Shown here in pieces: positions 6,814-15,497 of a stretch of 64,000 nucleotides of DNA. Where the stretch lies: contig NZ_BMEM01000003.1 of the NCBI RefSeq assembly GCF_014636495.1, forward strand, positions 310,001 to 374,000. Reading direction: 5' to 3'. This DNA is from Ornithinimicrobium tianjinense. Its GTDB lineage: Bacteria > Actinomycetota > Actinomycetes > Actinomycetales > Dermatophilaceae. The notes under the pieces are model-generated. The model saw nothing but the letters and a program-made list of their open reading frames with translations. It was not told where the DNA came from and made no database searches. Numbering within the stretch: position 1 is the stretch's first letter; each line of letters starts with the position of its first letter. Both the position numbers and the translations under genes were made by a program.

Positions 6814-9219
6814 ATGGGTGCAGCAGTCGACGGATGGATGGCGCTGGCCGACGCCGTGGCCGCCTCGCCGGACCGATCGACCGCCGACCGGGTGGCCGCC
6901 GTGGCCCCCGGGATGGGTCTGACGGGAGAGGAGCGGGCCGCCCTCGAGCTGGCCGTGGTGGGCCGGCAGGACCCCGGCGGGGCCTGGCTCCGGCACGTCC
7001 TGGCCACGGCGCCGTCACGCCCGGAGAGGCCGGACCGCTCCCGGCCCTTCACCGACGCGGAGATGGACGAGGCGATGGCCACCGCCTCCCGGCTCGCCGA
7101 CGACCCGGGGATGCTCGAGGCGCCCGACGGCTGGGAGCACCTGTCCCGGCTCGAGGCGTTGCCCGCGCCGACCGCGGCCCAGCTCCTGGAGGGGCTCGTG
7201 ACCCGTGGCGGGCACGACGGGCTCGTGGCGGCCACCCGCGTGGCGGAGCGAGTCCCGACCGGCCGGGTCGGCGTCGACGAGCTCCTGGCGACCGCACCGT
7301 CGATGCCCCGCGAGGACCTCCTCGGGCTGGCGGTCCTGCTGGGCCGCGTGCCGCCGGAGCGCTACCTCCCGGCCCTCGCGCGGGCGCTCGCCGACCGCCC
7401 GGACCCGATCCTCGCCGAGCTCCTGCAGCTGATGGTCGAGCAGCGGGAGACCTACGCCACGGCCGGTGCGGAGCCTCCTCCTGCCGCGGCGCCGGCGCCG
7501 CCTCCTCCTGCCGCGGCCCCGGCCCCACCGTCCGAGCCGGTCTACCGCAGCGGTCCCCGGTCAGCCGGCCCCGAGGCGCCGGCAGCGACGCCGGAGGCGA
7601 CGCGCACCGCATACCCCCGCCTGGACCTGACCACCGGCACGGCGCGGCCGGACGTGGTCGTCGTCGACACCCCGTTCACCGTCACCGTGGGGCTGGCTCC
7701 GCGCAAGAGCGCCGGGCTGGTGTCGACCGGCCGGTTCGACCTCGGCGAGGACCCGATCGACATCGTGCTGACCTACGACCCCGGCTCGCTGCGCCTGGAG
7801 GGCGGGGAGCGGCACACGCTCACCGTCACCGCCGACGATCCCTACCCGACCGTCGACGTGACCGTGACCGCGCTCTACCTCGAGGACGCACCAGCGCACC
7901 GGCGGATCGGCGTGCACTACCTGCGCGGCTCGCAGGTGGTCGCGGTGGCGTGGCGGCGCTTCGTGGCGGTCGACGAGGCGTCGCTCGTGGCCGCCGTACC
8001 GGCGCCGCCGGCCGACGAGGCCGAGCTGCTCGACCTCGGCCCGGTGCTCACCGAGGAGGCGCCCGATCTCGTCCTCGCGGTATGCCGTGCCGACACCGGC
8101 TCCGGGGACCGCTGGGTCTGGTCGACGTATGCCGCGGACCCGACGCTGCCCGTCACCGACGCGCCGGACGTGGCGACGCTGGACGGCGAGGTGGCGGAGT
8201 TCGCGACGGCGACGCGGCGTGCCGTGCAGTTCTCGACCAACGCCTACTCCGACTTCCTCACGCTCGCCGGCCGCGCCGAGCGCATCGGGGCCTCCGTCCC
8301 GGCGGCCGTCCATCAGGCCGTCACCGCCCTGCTGACCCGGTCGGCCGCGGACCCGGCCGCCACGGCACCGACCGTGCTCCTCCTCACCGAGGAGCTGCAG
8401 ATCCCCTGGGAGCTGGCCGCCCTCGACCCGCCGCCGCGGACGCCGTGGGGCGGGACGTCGCCGTTCCTCGGCGCGCACGTCGCGATCAGCCGCTGGCCGC
8501 TGACCGACCGCGTCCCGCGGCCGTCCCCGCGCACCACCGTGGACGTGACGTCGGCCGCCGTGGTCACCGCCGACTACAGCGGGATCGCCGGGTGGGGGCG
8601 TCTGGAGGCCGCGCTCGCCGAGGCCGACGAGGTGGGGCAGCTCTTCGCCCCGCCGGCGACCAGGGTCGAGCCCGCGCTCACCGCCGTCATCGACCTCATG
8701 CGGGGCACGCCGCAGGCCGACATCGTCCACGTCGCCCTGCACGGGCAGTTCGACAACCAGGGGGAGCAGGAGGGCATCGTGCTCCTCGACCGGGGCGTCG
8801 ACGGGGTGGCCCGGGCGCAGTTCCTCACGCCCGTGCAGCTGGAGACCGGCACCCTGGCGTCCGGGCCGTTCGTCTTCCTCAACGCCTGCCAGGTCGGCGC
8901 CGACGAACGCGTCCTCGGCGGCTACGGCGGGTTCGCCTCCACGCTGCTGCGGATCGGGGCGAGCGGTGTGGTCGCCCCGCTGTGGAACATCGACGACGTC
9001 GTCGCCTCCGAGGTCGCCCGGGCCGTGTATGCCGCCGCGCTCGGCCCGCCCTCGGCCGGTGACGGGGACAGCCTGGTCACGGTCGCCGAGGCGGTCCGGG
9101 CGCAGCGGGCCCGCTACCAGGAGGACGCCGTCCGCTCGAGCACCCCCGGCGTCATCGCGACGCTGGTCGCCTTCCAGGTCTTCGGCCACCCCCGCCTGCG
9201 CCTGCGCAGGGCGGGCTGA
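6814..9219 (+). CDS. Soluble CHAT-domain protease
   Basis: 801 aa, no signal or membrane helix. Residues about 1-210 are helical and Ala/Glu-rich, which may be an adaptor region. Residues about 215-245 form a Pro/Ala linker. Residues about 265-400 appear to be a beta-rich domain with Val/Thr-rich strands (PFTVTVGLAP, HTLTVTADD). The C-terminal CHAT domain carries His643 in VHVALHGQFDNQ and Cys692 in FVFLNACQVG, followed by GYGGFASTLLRIGASGVVAPLWNIDD, typical of the family (quoted piecewise: GYGGFASTLL, GASGVVAPLW). The catalytic dyad is intact. The alpha/beta hydrolase gene starts 33 bp downstream and the two are probably cotranscribed. Starts further upstream would read through the 48-bp repeat, so the ATG at 6814 is preferred. 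It may act as a protease switched on by the N-terminal or beta domain. Confidence 0.85.
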   Translation: MGAAVDGWMALADAVAASPDRSTADRVAAVAPGMGLTGEERAALELAVVGRQDPGGAWLRHVLATAPSRPERPDRSRPFTDAEMDEAMATASRLADDPGMLEAPDGWEHLSRLEALPAPTAAQLLEGLVTRGGHDGLVAATRVAERVPTGRVGVDELLATAPSMPREDLLGLAVLLGRVPPERYLPALARALADRPDPILAELLQLMVEQRETYATAGAEPPPAAAPAPPPPAAAPAPPSEPVYRSGPRSAGPEAPAATPEATRTAYPRLDLTTGTARPDVVVVDTPFTVTVGLAPRKSAGLVSTGRFDLGEDPIDIVLTYDPGSLRLEGGERHTLTVTADDPYPTVDVTVTALYLEDAPAHRRIGVHYLRGSQVVAVAWRRFVAVDEASLVAAVPAPPADEAELLDLGPVLTEEAPDLVLAVCRADTGSGDRWVWSTYAADPTLPVTDAPDVATLDGEVAEFATATRRAVQFSTNAYSDFLTLAGRAERIGASVPAAVHQAVTALLTRSAADPAATAPTVLLLTEELQIPWELAALDPPPRTPWGGTSPFLGAHVAISRWPLTDRVPRPSPRTTVDVTSAAVVTADYSGIAGWGRLEAALAEADEVGQLFAPPATRVEPALTAVIDLMRGTPQADIVHVALHGQFDNQGEQEGIVLLDRGVDGVARAQFLTPVQLETGTLASGPFVFLNACQVGADERVLGGYGGFASTLLRIGASGVVAPLWNIDDVVASEVARAVYAAALGPPSAGDGDSLVTVAEAVRAQRARYQEDAVRSSTPGVIATLVAFQVFGHPRLRLRRAG

Positions 9220-9252
9220 CACGCCATACCCACCACGCGACGAGGAGTCGAC

Positions 9253-10740
9253 ATGCCCGAGCAGCTCCGCCCCGAGGGGATCCAGGTCCACGTCGGCGAC
9301 GTCGTGATCACCACGCCCGGACTGTCCGGCACCGTGGAGGTGCACCCGCCCGGCAGCCCGGGCATGCGCGCCGCCGAGGACACCACGCCGGTGCTCGCCG
9401 AGGCGCTGGTCGACGCCGGGCTCGTCGAGCAGCTGACCGTCGAGATCAGCCAGCAGAGCGAGCTCGACGGGCGGGGCGGCACGCGCGCGGGTGGCGACGG
9501 CGACCGGGTCACGGTGGAGGTGCCCGGGCCCGGCGAGGGCAACGGCCAGGTGCTCCTGTATGCCGCGGAGGACGGCTCCCTCACGTGGCACTACCCGGAC
9601 TCCGTCGCGCCCGAGCAGGTGGCCACCCGGGGCGGGGAGCGCCGGACCTACTCCATCCCGCGGGCTGTCGTGGCGCCGGAGTCCGCCGAGGGGACCTCGC
9701 GCGGGCTGCTCGGCGCCCTGGGGTCCAAGCTGCTCAAGGTGCTGGTCTTCCCGCTGGTGGAGCCGGCGCTGGGGAAGGCGGCGAACCACTTCGCGGCCCG
9801 GTGGGAGGCGAAGAGGCGGCCGGGGCTGGTGCGGTGGTACACCCCCGAGACGCGGCTCGTCCCGTCCTCCGAGGCGACGCCGCTGACGCGGGAGGAGTGG
9901 GGCCGGCTGGGGCAGGGGCCGGTGCTGATGCTCGTGCACGGGACCTTCTCCACGGCCCGGGGCGGCTTCGGGGCGCTGCCGGAGCCCGTGCTCGGCGAGC
10001 TGCACCAGCGTTACGGCGGGCGGGTCGTCGCCTGGGAGCACCCGTCGATCTCGCTCACGCCCCGCGCCAACGTGGAGTGGCTGGCCGGCCAGCTGACCAG
10101 CGTCGAGGCCCCCGACCTCACCCTGGACGTCGTCACCCACTCACGCGGGGGCCTCGTTGGCCGGGCGCTCGCCGAGCGCGGCGAGGAGCTGGGGATCGAC
10201 GGCCGGGCGAGCGTGCGGACCCTCGTCATGGTCGCCCCGCCCAACGCCGGCACCGCGCTCGCCGACGTGAAGAACGTCCGGCACCTGCTCGACCGCGTCA
10301 CCAACCTGGTGCAGTTCATCCCCGCGGCCGCGGGCGGGGACGTCCTCGGGCCGGTGCTGGAGGTCGTCAAGCAGGTCGCGGTCGGCGCCTTCTCCGGGCT
10401 CGAGGGCATCATGGCGATGGACCCCGGCGGCACCGACCTCGCGGACTTCAACACCGGAAAGGCGACGGGCACGGCATACCGGGTCATCAGTGCGGAGTAT
10501 GAGCCGCCGCACGGCAGCTCGCTCGGCCGGATCGCCCGCGACGCCGGGACGGACCTGGTCTTCGGCGCCCTCGCGAACGACCTCGTGGTGCCCACCGGGG
10601 GAGCGTGGGACCTGCCGCAGACACCCGGGTTCCCGGTCGAGGAACGCCTCGTGCTGGACAAGGCGCTCGGGGTGGACCACTCGACGTTCTTCGGGCGCGA
10701 GGACGTCACCGCGAGGTTGCTGGACTGGCTGCCCGGCTAG
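9253..10740 (+). CDS. Lipase-like alpha/beta hydrolase paired with CHAT protease
   Basis: 495 aa. Residues about 1-150 form an acidic beta-rich N-terminal domain. Residues about 165-185 are amphipathic and hydrophobic (LGSKLLKVLVFPLVEPAL). The hydrolase core has the oxyanion motif LMLVHGTFS (His229), the nucleophile elbow VVTHSRGG (Ser297), Asp443 in ANDLVVPTGG and His476 in GVDHSTFF. The elbow is H-S-R-G-G rather than the usual G-x-S-x-G. Such proteins (annotated DUF7379-type in databases, as I recall) often sit beside CHAT genes. Inference: a membrane-lipid or acyl hydrolase that is held inactive and released or cleaved by the CHAT protease. It begins 33 bp after the CHAT gene; a purine permease follows 42 bp later. 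Confidence 0.75.
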   Translation: MPEQLRPEGIQVHVGDVVITTPGLSGTVEVHPPGSPGMRAAEDTTPVLAEALVDAGLVEQLTVEISQQSELDGRGGTRAGGDGDRVTVEVPGPGEGNGQVLLYAAEDGSLTWHYPDSVAPEQVATRGGERRTYSIPRAVVAPESAEGTSRGLLGALGSKLLKVLVFPLVEPALGKAANHFAARWEAKRRPGLVRWYTPETRLVPSSEATPLTREEWGRLGQGPVLMLVHGTFSTARGGFGALPEPVLGELHQRYGGRVVAWEHPSISLTPRANVEWLAGQLTSVEAPDLTLDVVTHSRGGLVGRALAERGEELGIDGRASVRTLVMVAPPNAGTALADVKNVRHLLDRVTNLVQFIPAAAGGDVLGPVLEVVKQVAVGAFSGLEGIMAMDPGGTDLADFNTGKATGTAYRVISAEYEPPHGSSLGRIARDAGTDLVFGALANDLVVPTGGAWDLPQTPGFPVEERLVLDKALGVDHSTFFGREDVTARLLDWLPG

Positions 10741-10782
10741 TGCCAGTGTTCTCCCTGACCAGACACGACGTCGAGGAGAACC

Positions 10783-12339
10783 ATGTCCACGCATGACCCG
10801 AGCGAGGGTGGCGACGGCCGCTCCGTCGCGGACCCGCACACCGCCACCCCCGAGCAGCTGGACACGGGGACCCACGACACCGCGCGGGCCGAGCTGGCCG
10901 CGCAGCAGGCCCACCACCGCGCCGGGATGATCCACGAGCCGGGGCCGGCGGGCGGCGGCGCGGCAGTGGCGACCGAGCCGCGCAACGCGATGGACCGGTT
11001 CTTCGGGATCAGCTCCTCGGGGTCCAGCGTGCCCATCGAGCTGCGGGCGGGGCTGACCACCTTCCTGACGATGAGCTACATCATCTTCGTCAACCCCAGC
11101 GTGCTGGGCGCCGCGATCGACGTCGGCCCGACCACCTTCGTCCAGCTGCTGTCGGTGACCTGCATCGCGGCGATGGCGGGCTCGCTGTTCATGGGTCTCA
11201 TCGCGCGCTACCCGTTCGCGCAGGCGCCCGGCATGGGCCTGAACGCCTTCTTCGCGTTCACCGTCGTGCTGGGGATGGGCGTGGAGTGGCAGACGGCGCT
11301 GGGCGCGGTCTTCATCTCCGGCGTGCTCTTCGTCGTGCTGAGCGTCGTGGGTGCGCGGAAGGCGATCGTCCAGGCCATCCCGATGAGCCTCAAGCTCGCG
11401 ATCACCGCCGGCATCGGCTGCTTCCTGGCCCTGCTCGGCCTGCGCAGCGCGGGCATCGTGGTCGCCAACGAGGCGACCCTGGTCGGGCTGGGCGACCTGT
11501 CCGCACCGACCGCCTGGATCGCCGTCTTCGGCCTCATCGTCACCGCCGTGCTGCTCCAGCTCAAGGTCAAGGGCGCCATCCTGTGGGGCATCCTCGGCTC
11601 GTCGCTGCTGGCCATCGTCACCCGCGCCGAGGTGTATGCCGGTGGTGCCGACGGCGCGCTCCAGGCCTTCCCCGGCTTCACGGACGGCATCGTCGGTGCC
11701 CCGGTCTGGCCCGGCGACCTGGTCGGTCAGCTCGACATCATGGGGGCGCTCGGGCTGGGGCTGCTCAGCGTCGTGTTCACCTTCTTCTTCGTCGACTTCT
11801 TCGACGCGACCGGCACCCTGACCGGCCTGTCCCAGCGCGCCGGCTACCTCGACGACAAGGGCGACATGCCGCGCGCCAAGACGGTCTTCTCGATGGACGG
11901 CCTGGCGGCGATGTTCGGTGCGTTCATGGGCACGTCGACCACCACGGCCTACGTCGAGAGCGCGTCCGGCATCGAGGAGGGAGGCCGCACCGGCCTCACC
12001 GCCACCGTCGTCGGTCTGTTCTTCGGTCTGTCGCTGTTCATCTGGCCGCTCGCCGGTGCCGTGCCGGGTGCGGCCACCGCCCCGGCACTCATCCTCATCG
12101 GGGCGCTCATGATGGACGGCATCCGCCACGTCGACTGGGACCAGGCCTCCGAGGGCGTGCCCGCGTTCCTGACCATCATCACGATGCCGCTGACCTTCTC
12201 GATCGCCAACGGCGTCTCGATGGGCATCATCGGCTACTGCGCGATCAAGCTTCTCTCCGGCCGCGCGAAGGACGTCAGCTGGCCCCTCTACATCGTCGCC
12301 GCCCTCCTGCTCGCGCGCTACGTCTTCCTCGACGAGTAA
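10783..12339 (+). CDS. NCS2 family guanine/hypoxanthine (AzgA-type) permease
   Basis: 518 aa. The core resembles AzgA/PbuG permeases that import guanine and hypoxanthine: RAGLTTFLTMSYIIFVNP near the start of the membrane part, FAQAPGMGLNAFFAFTVV, and VDFFDATGTLTGLSQRAG (the conserved FFDxxGTL box). There are about 12 membrane segments. The N-terminus has about 65 extra hydrophilic residues before NAMDRFFGI, a longer leader than usual. GAGGAG lies just before the ATG. It is 42 bp behind the hydrolase gene on the same strand, but the function suggests an ordinary purine-salvage gene rather than a CHAT system part. Confidence 0.9.
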   Translation: MSTHDPSEGGDGRSVADPHTATPEQLDTGTHDTARAELAAQQAHHRAGMIHEPGPAGGGAAVATEPRNAMDRFFGISSSGSSVPIELRAGLTTFLTMSYIIFVNPSVLGAAIDVGPTTFVQLLSVTCIAAMAGSLFMGLIARYPFAQAPGMGLNAFFAFTVVLGMGVEWQTALGAVFISGVLFVVLSVVGARKAIVQAIPMSLKLAITAGIGCFLALLGLRSAGIVVANEATLVGLGDLSAPTAWIAVFGLIVTAVLLQLKVKGAILWGILGSSLLAIVTRAEVYAGGADGALQAFPGFTDGIVGAPVWPGDLVGQLDIMGALGLGLLSVVFTFFFVDFFDATGTLTGLSQRAGYLDDKGDMPRAKTVFSMDGLAAMFGAFMGTSTTTAYVESASGIEEGGRTGLTATVVGLFFGLSLFIWPLAGAVPGAATAPALILIGALMMDGIRHVDWDQASEGVPAFLTIITMPLTFSIANGVSMGIIGYCAIKLLSGRAKDVSWPLYIVAALLLARYVFLDE

Positions 12340-12378
12340 AGAGCCACCCCCTCCCACCGGGCGTGTGGAGTGGTTGCT

Positions 12379-12452
12379 CCTGGCCCGACCGAACGCGCAA
12401 GGTGGTTGGCGGGGAGACTTCGGGTATGGCGTTCGCGTTCGGTCTGGGCAGG
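12379..12452. terminator. Inverted repeat after the purine permease gene
   Basis: Arms 12379-12397 and 12434-12452 pair at 17 of 19 positions (core GACCGAACGCG) around a 36-nt loop that itself contains a GGGTATGGCG word. It begins 40 bp after the permease stop. It could end transcription, though no T tract follows. The left arm overlaps a copy of the 24-bp dispersed repeat. Confidence 0.45.
12386..12409 (-). repeat. 24-bp dispersed repeat, copy A
   Basis: Reads CCAACCACCTTGCGCGTTCG on the minus strand. It matches 12695-12718 and 32700-32723 at about 20 of 24 positions. Confidence 0.55.
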
Positions 12453-12616
12453 ACGCCGCACAGGCGCATCTCCACGATGAGCCGGATCACTTGACGCGTC
12501 TGGCGGTGGAGGCGACCACTGGACGCGCTCGCTGGGTCTTGGGGACGCCGTCGGCAGACGGCACGGCGCAATCTCCGTGACCCGCGACTGCCCCGGTGAC
12601 CCGAGCCCCGCACCCG

Positions 12617-12653
12617 CTACGGATCTGCATCCCCACAGGAGGCACATCCGTAG
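12617..12653. repeat. 37-bp palindromic repeat, copy 1
   Basis: CTACGGATCTGC and GCACATCCGTAG form a 12-bp stem with one mismatch around the 13-nt loop ATCCCCACAGGAG. Copy 2 is at 38358-38394. The stem and loop are conserved, which suggests a structured RNA or terminator-like element. Confidence 0.7.
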
Positions 12654-12694
12654 TCAGTGCCGCCAGCCTTATTGCCCCAGTCGCACGGCAAGGG

Positions 12695-12718
12695 CCAACC
12701 ACATGGCGCGTTCGGTGG
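12695..12718 (+). repeat. 24-bp dispersed repeat, copy B
   Basis: Begins CCAACCACATGGCGCGTTCG on the plus strand, 8 bp before the DUF3806-type stop at 12726. A weaker fourth relative may lie at 12484-12506. Confidence 0.55.
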
Positions 12719-12725
12719 CGCGTCG

Positions 12726-13223
12726 TCAGGGGCGGCGGGCGCGGAGGTTCAGGAGGTGGCCGACGACGCGTGGGATCCAGCCGGTCTCGCGACGCATCCA
12801 GCGGACCGCGACCAGGTTGCCCGGGACGACGACGAAGTCACCGGACGCGAGACCGAGGTCGGTGCCGAAGACGTCCGTGACCACCTGCCAGGACAGGTCG
12901 GTCCGGCGCGCGAGGTGCTCGCCGATCCCGATGGAGTACCGCTCCACGATCGCGTCGTGGTCGGTGCCGCCGCTGCTGACCCACCCGGTCAGCGCCCGGT
13001 CGAAGCCTGCGCTGATGGACGCCAGGTCGTCGACGTCCACCCCGTCGGCCTCGAGGGCCGCGAGGCCGGCCGCGATCCGGTCGCGCTCCTCCTGCCCGAG
13101 GCGGCGTGCCTCCGGCTTGAGCGGCAGGTCGCCCACCGCGGTCCCGCCGGGGTTGGGCAGGGTTCTGACGCGCGGCTCGTCCGCCGCGTGACCACGGTCG
13201 CGAAAACGGTCGAGCAGACCCAT
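12726..13223 (-). CDS. DUF3806-type protein
   Basis: 165 aa. The C-terminal part (about 80-155: GEHLARRTDLSWQVVTDVFG, GDFVVVPGNLVAVRW) resembles DUF3806, a small domain of unknown function seen in actinobacteria and proteobacteria. No signal peptide or membrane segment. The ATG at 13223 follows a TACCCT box by 6 nt, so the transcript is probably leaderless. Function is unknown. Confidence 0.75.
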   Translation of the reverse strand: MGLLDRFRDRGHAADEPRVRTLPNPGGTAVGDLPLKPEARRLGQEERDRIAAGLAALEADGVDVDDLASISAGFDRALTGWVSSGGTDHDAIVERYSIGIGEHLARRTDLSWQVVTDVFGTDLGLASGDFVVVPGNLVAVRWMRRETGWIPRVVGHLLNLRARRP

Positions 13224-13229
13224 CCGGCC

Positions 13230-13235
13230 AGGGTA
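13230..13235 (-). promoter_or_regulatory. -10 box for the DUF3806-type gene
   Basis: TACCCT on the minus strand, 6 nt before the ATG at 13223; implies a leaderless mRNA. Confidence 0.5.
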
Positions 13236-13261
13236 GCCCCGGGTCGGCGCGGCTCGCCTCC

Positions 13262-15019
13262 TCAGGACCTACCCTGTCGGCGCCGGCGAGCGGCCGTCCG
13301 CCACCGCTGCACCTGGCGGAAGATCCAGGCGGTCGCGACCTCCCGACCGGTCGCGACATACTCCACCGCGGAGTCGTGGAAGAGCGTCGCGCGCACGACG
13401 AGGAGGTCCTGCTCCCGACCGAGGAGCAGCAGGCTGTCGCCCTCGCGCAGCGGGAGGTCGAGGTCGGGAGTGAAGATGCGTCGACCGTCTCGGACCAGCA
13501 CCGCGGCATAGGCCGCCAGCCGGGTGTCGCGGTCGTCCGGGTCGCGCAGGATGTCACCCACGGTCAGCTCCTGCGAGCGCATCCACCGGACCGCCGCCGG
13601 GGCCTGGTGGAACTCGAGGTCCACCCGGCTGCTCGAGGGCGTCTCGTCGCCGACCACGGACACGATCTCCTGCATGACCCGCTCGTCCCAGTCGTCGTCC
13701 TCGTGCAGCACGTGGTCGATGAAGGACCAGTAGTTGGGCGAGGTGATCCGCGCCACCGCTTCGCGCGCGAGCAGCTCGGTCGGCACGAAGACGGAGTCGG
13801 CGTCGAAGGCGCGCAGCGGTGCCTCGTTGACGGCGGAGTTCTGCCGGACCGCGATGAAGAGCTGGTCGTTCTCGATGCGGGCGTGGGCCGCCATGGCCAT
13901 GTTGGTGATGTCCGACTCGGCGCCGGCGATGAAGCCGACCGCCTCGCTGACGTCCGGCCGCCCGTCGCGCGGGTCGACCAGCACGACGTCCAGGCCGGCG
14001 CTCTCCAGGTCACGGGTGACCTCGAGACCGAAGTCGCCGTCGGCGCACACCACCCAGTGGCCCTCGGCGAGGTGCTCCAGCCGGTGCGGCAGCTCGGTCC
14101 CCCGAGGGCTCATCAGCCACGACGCCAGCCGGAAGCCGGCGGGGCGACGCAGCGCCATGACGAGGTACGCGCCATACCGGTCGAAGGGGTTGATGATGAC
14201 GTCCGCGGCGAAGTCGTGCATCTGCTGGGCGTGCTCCCGGTCGCTGGAGCGCGCGATGACCATCAGCTCGGGCCGCAGCAGGTTGACGCTCATCACGATC
14301 GACAGGTTGGTCTCGTCGCTGTCGGTGAGCGCGAGCACCGCCTCGCAGTAGTCGTGGCCGAGCCCGGCCATCCCGAGGATCCGCGGGTCGCGTCCGCTCG
14401 CGGCGAAGCCGGCGATGTCGCTGGTGTACCCGTCCAGCGCCAGCTGCTCGATCCGGGAGGGGTCGCTGTCGAGCACGACGAACTCGCGCCCCTGGTCCTC
14501 CAGCGCACGGCAGACGGCCTCGCCCGCCTGGCCGTAGCCGACCACCAGCACGAACGGCGCCTGGATGTGGCGCACCCGGCGGCTGAACCGCTGCAGCGCG
14601 ATGGCGTCCCGGAAGGTCTTCTCCTGCGCGATCGCGAGCAGCACGGCGAGGGAGTAGCTCCACGCGACCACGCTGGCGTAGATCGTCAGCGTCACCCAGA
14701 GGCGCTGCGCGTAGGAGTAGGCGTGCGGGACCTCGCCGTAGCCGATGGTCAGGCCGGTGTAGCTGATGACGTAGAAGCTGTCGAAGACGCTGAGCGGCTC
14801 CGGGTTCTCCTCGGTGCCGGGCATGAGCGAGAGCCCGAAGGTCATCAGCGCGAAGACGCTCACCACGACGACCAGCGGCGTGCGGATGCGGCGCAGCACC
14901 AGGAAGACCGCGTCCGTGGTGGGCGGCTCCGCCGGGACGTCCACCCGGACGCGCCGCAGGCTGTCGGGCCGGGTCAGCGCGGGTCGTCCCCGTTGCAGCA
15001 GCTGGAGGAGGTTGACCAT
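13262..15019 (-). CDS. Ion channel with two TrkA/RCK regulatory domains
   Basis: 585 aa. A pore module (about 45-130) has two membrane helices and the selectivity loop YTGLTIGYGEVP, a TIGYGE variant of the potassium-channel TVGYG filter. The first TrkA-N (Rossmann) domain starts with FVLVVGYGQAGEAVCRALED and a second with HWVVCADGDFGLEVTRDLES. A C-terminal TrkA-C-like part ends with REGDSLLLLGREQDL. Likely a nucleotide- or ligand-gated K+ (or related cation) channel in the cytoplasmic membrane. A DUF6394-type membrane gene lies 37 bp upstream on the same strand (ends at 15057), so the two probably form a unit. Confidence 0.85.
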   Translation of the reverse strand: MVNLLQLLQRGRPALTRPDSLRRVRVDVPAEPPTTDAVFLVLRRIRTPLVVVVSVFALMTFGLSLMPGTEENPEPLSVFDSFYVISYTGLTIGYGEVPHAYSYAQRLWVTLTIYASVVAWSYSLAVLLAIAQEKTFRDAIALQRFSRRVRHIQAPFVLVVGYGQAGEAVCRALEDQGREFVVLDSDPSRIEQLALDGYTSDIAGFAASGRDPRILGMAGLGHDYCEAVLALTDSDETNLSIVMSVNLLRPELMVIARSSDREHAQQMHDFAADVIINPFDRYGAYLVMALRRPAGFRLASWLMSPRGTELPHRLEHLAEGHWVVCADGDFGLEVTRDLESAGLDVVLVDPRDGRPDVSEAVGFIAGAESDITNMAMAAHARIENDQLFIAVRQNSAVNEAPLRAFDADSVFVPTELLAREAVARITSPNYWSFIDHVLHEDDDWDERVMQEIVSVVGDETPSSSRVDLEFHQAPAAVRWMRSQELTVGDILRDPDDRDTRLAAYAAVLVRDGRRIFTPDLDLPLREGDSLLLLGREQDLLVVRATLFHDSAVEYVATGREVATAWIFRQVQRWRTAARRRRQGRS

Positions 15020-15056
15020 GAGGTATGCCGTGGACGTGCCGGATAGGCGGTCGCGG

Positions 15057-15455
15057 TCAGCGGCGCCGGTAGGAGACGGTCTCCACGACGAGCAGGATGA
15101 CCGAGACGATGTTGGCCAGCAGCGCGCCGGCGGCGATGGAGACCACGCTGGCCATGTGCGTCGGGGTGAGGCCGGCCGGGTCGACGTGCGACGCCCAGAT
15201 CCAGACCAGCGCGGCGATGATGAGCTGGATGCTGGCCACGAGGCTGGTCGCCAGGTGCACGGCGCCGATCTGCGTGCGGTCCCCGAACTTGAGGATCGTC
15301 GCGATGATGTTGACGGCGACGGCGGCGTAGAGCTCGTAGACGTTGTGCAGCTGGACGTCGTCGATCTCGCCGATGACGTAGCCGAAGTTCAGCGTCGCCG
15401 CCAGCAGGACGAAGAAGCCGAAGACGACCTTCTCTAGGTTCACACGCACGACCAT
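15057..15455 (-). CDS. DUF6394-type four-helix membrane protein
   Basis: 132 aa with four hydrophobic segments, including VVFGFFVLLAATLNFGYVIG and IVSVILLVVETVSYRRR. It resembles a small actinobacterial family (DUF6394) that I recall next to TrkA-linked channels. The ATG at 15455 is used. It precedes the channel gene on the same strand, so it may be a channel subunit or modulator; that is inference. The opposite strand start (SprT-like gene) is 42 bp away, so the two genes have divergent promoters in this gap. Confidence 0.7.
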   Translation of the reverse strand: MVVRVNLEKVVFGFFVLLAATLNFGYVIGEIDDVQLHNVYELYAAVAVNIIATILKFGDRTQIGAVHLATSLVASIQLIIAALVWIWASHVDPAGLTPTHMASVVSIAAGALLANIVSVILLVVETVSYRRR

Positions 15456-15484
15456 AACGCCGAGGACGTGTCGGAGGTCCCTTC

Positions 15485-15490
15485 TAGGAT
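15485..15490 (+). promoter_or_regulatory. -10 box deciding the SprT-like start
   Basis: TAGGAT, 7 nt before the GTG at 15498. It favours that start over the upstream in-frame GTG at 15468, which lies in front of the box. Confidence 0.5.
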
Positions 15491-15497
15491 CGTGGTC

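Larger units (their letters stand above)
12340..12725. other. Gene-free convergent intergenic region rich in short repeats
   Basis: 386 bp between the permease and the DUF3806-type gene. No coding region is convincing here. It holds the inverted repeat at 12379-12452, two or three copies of a 24-bp repeat and a palindrome shared with 38358-38394. Confidence 0.7.

Noticed and set aside
7561-10140. 859-codon minus-strand frame opposite the soluble CHAT and hydrolase genes
   Set aside because: GC-driven open frame without motifs; both plus-strand genes have intact active sites.
12340-12725. Possible tRNA or small protein gene in the gap
   Set aside because: No cloverleaf could be drawn, and the short frames are generic GC-rich translations.
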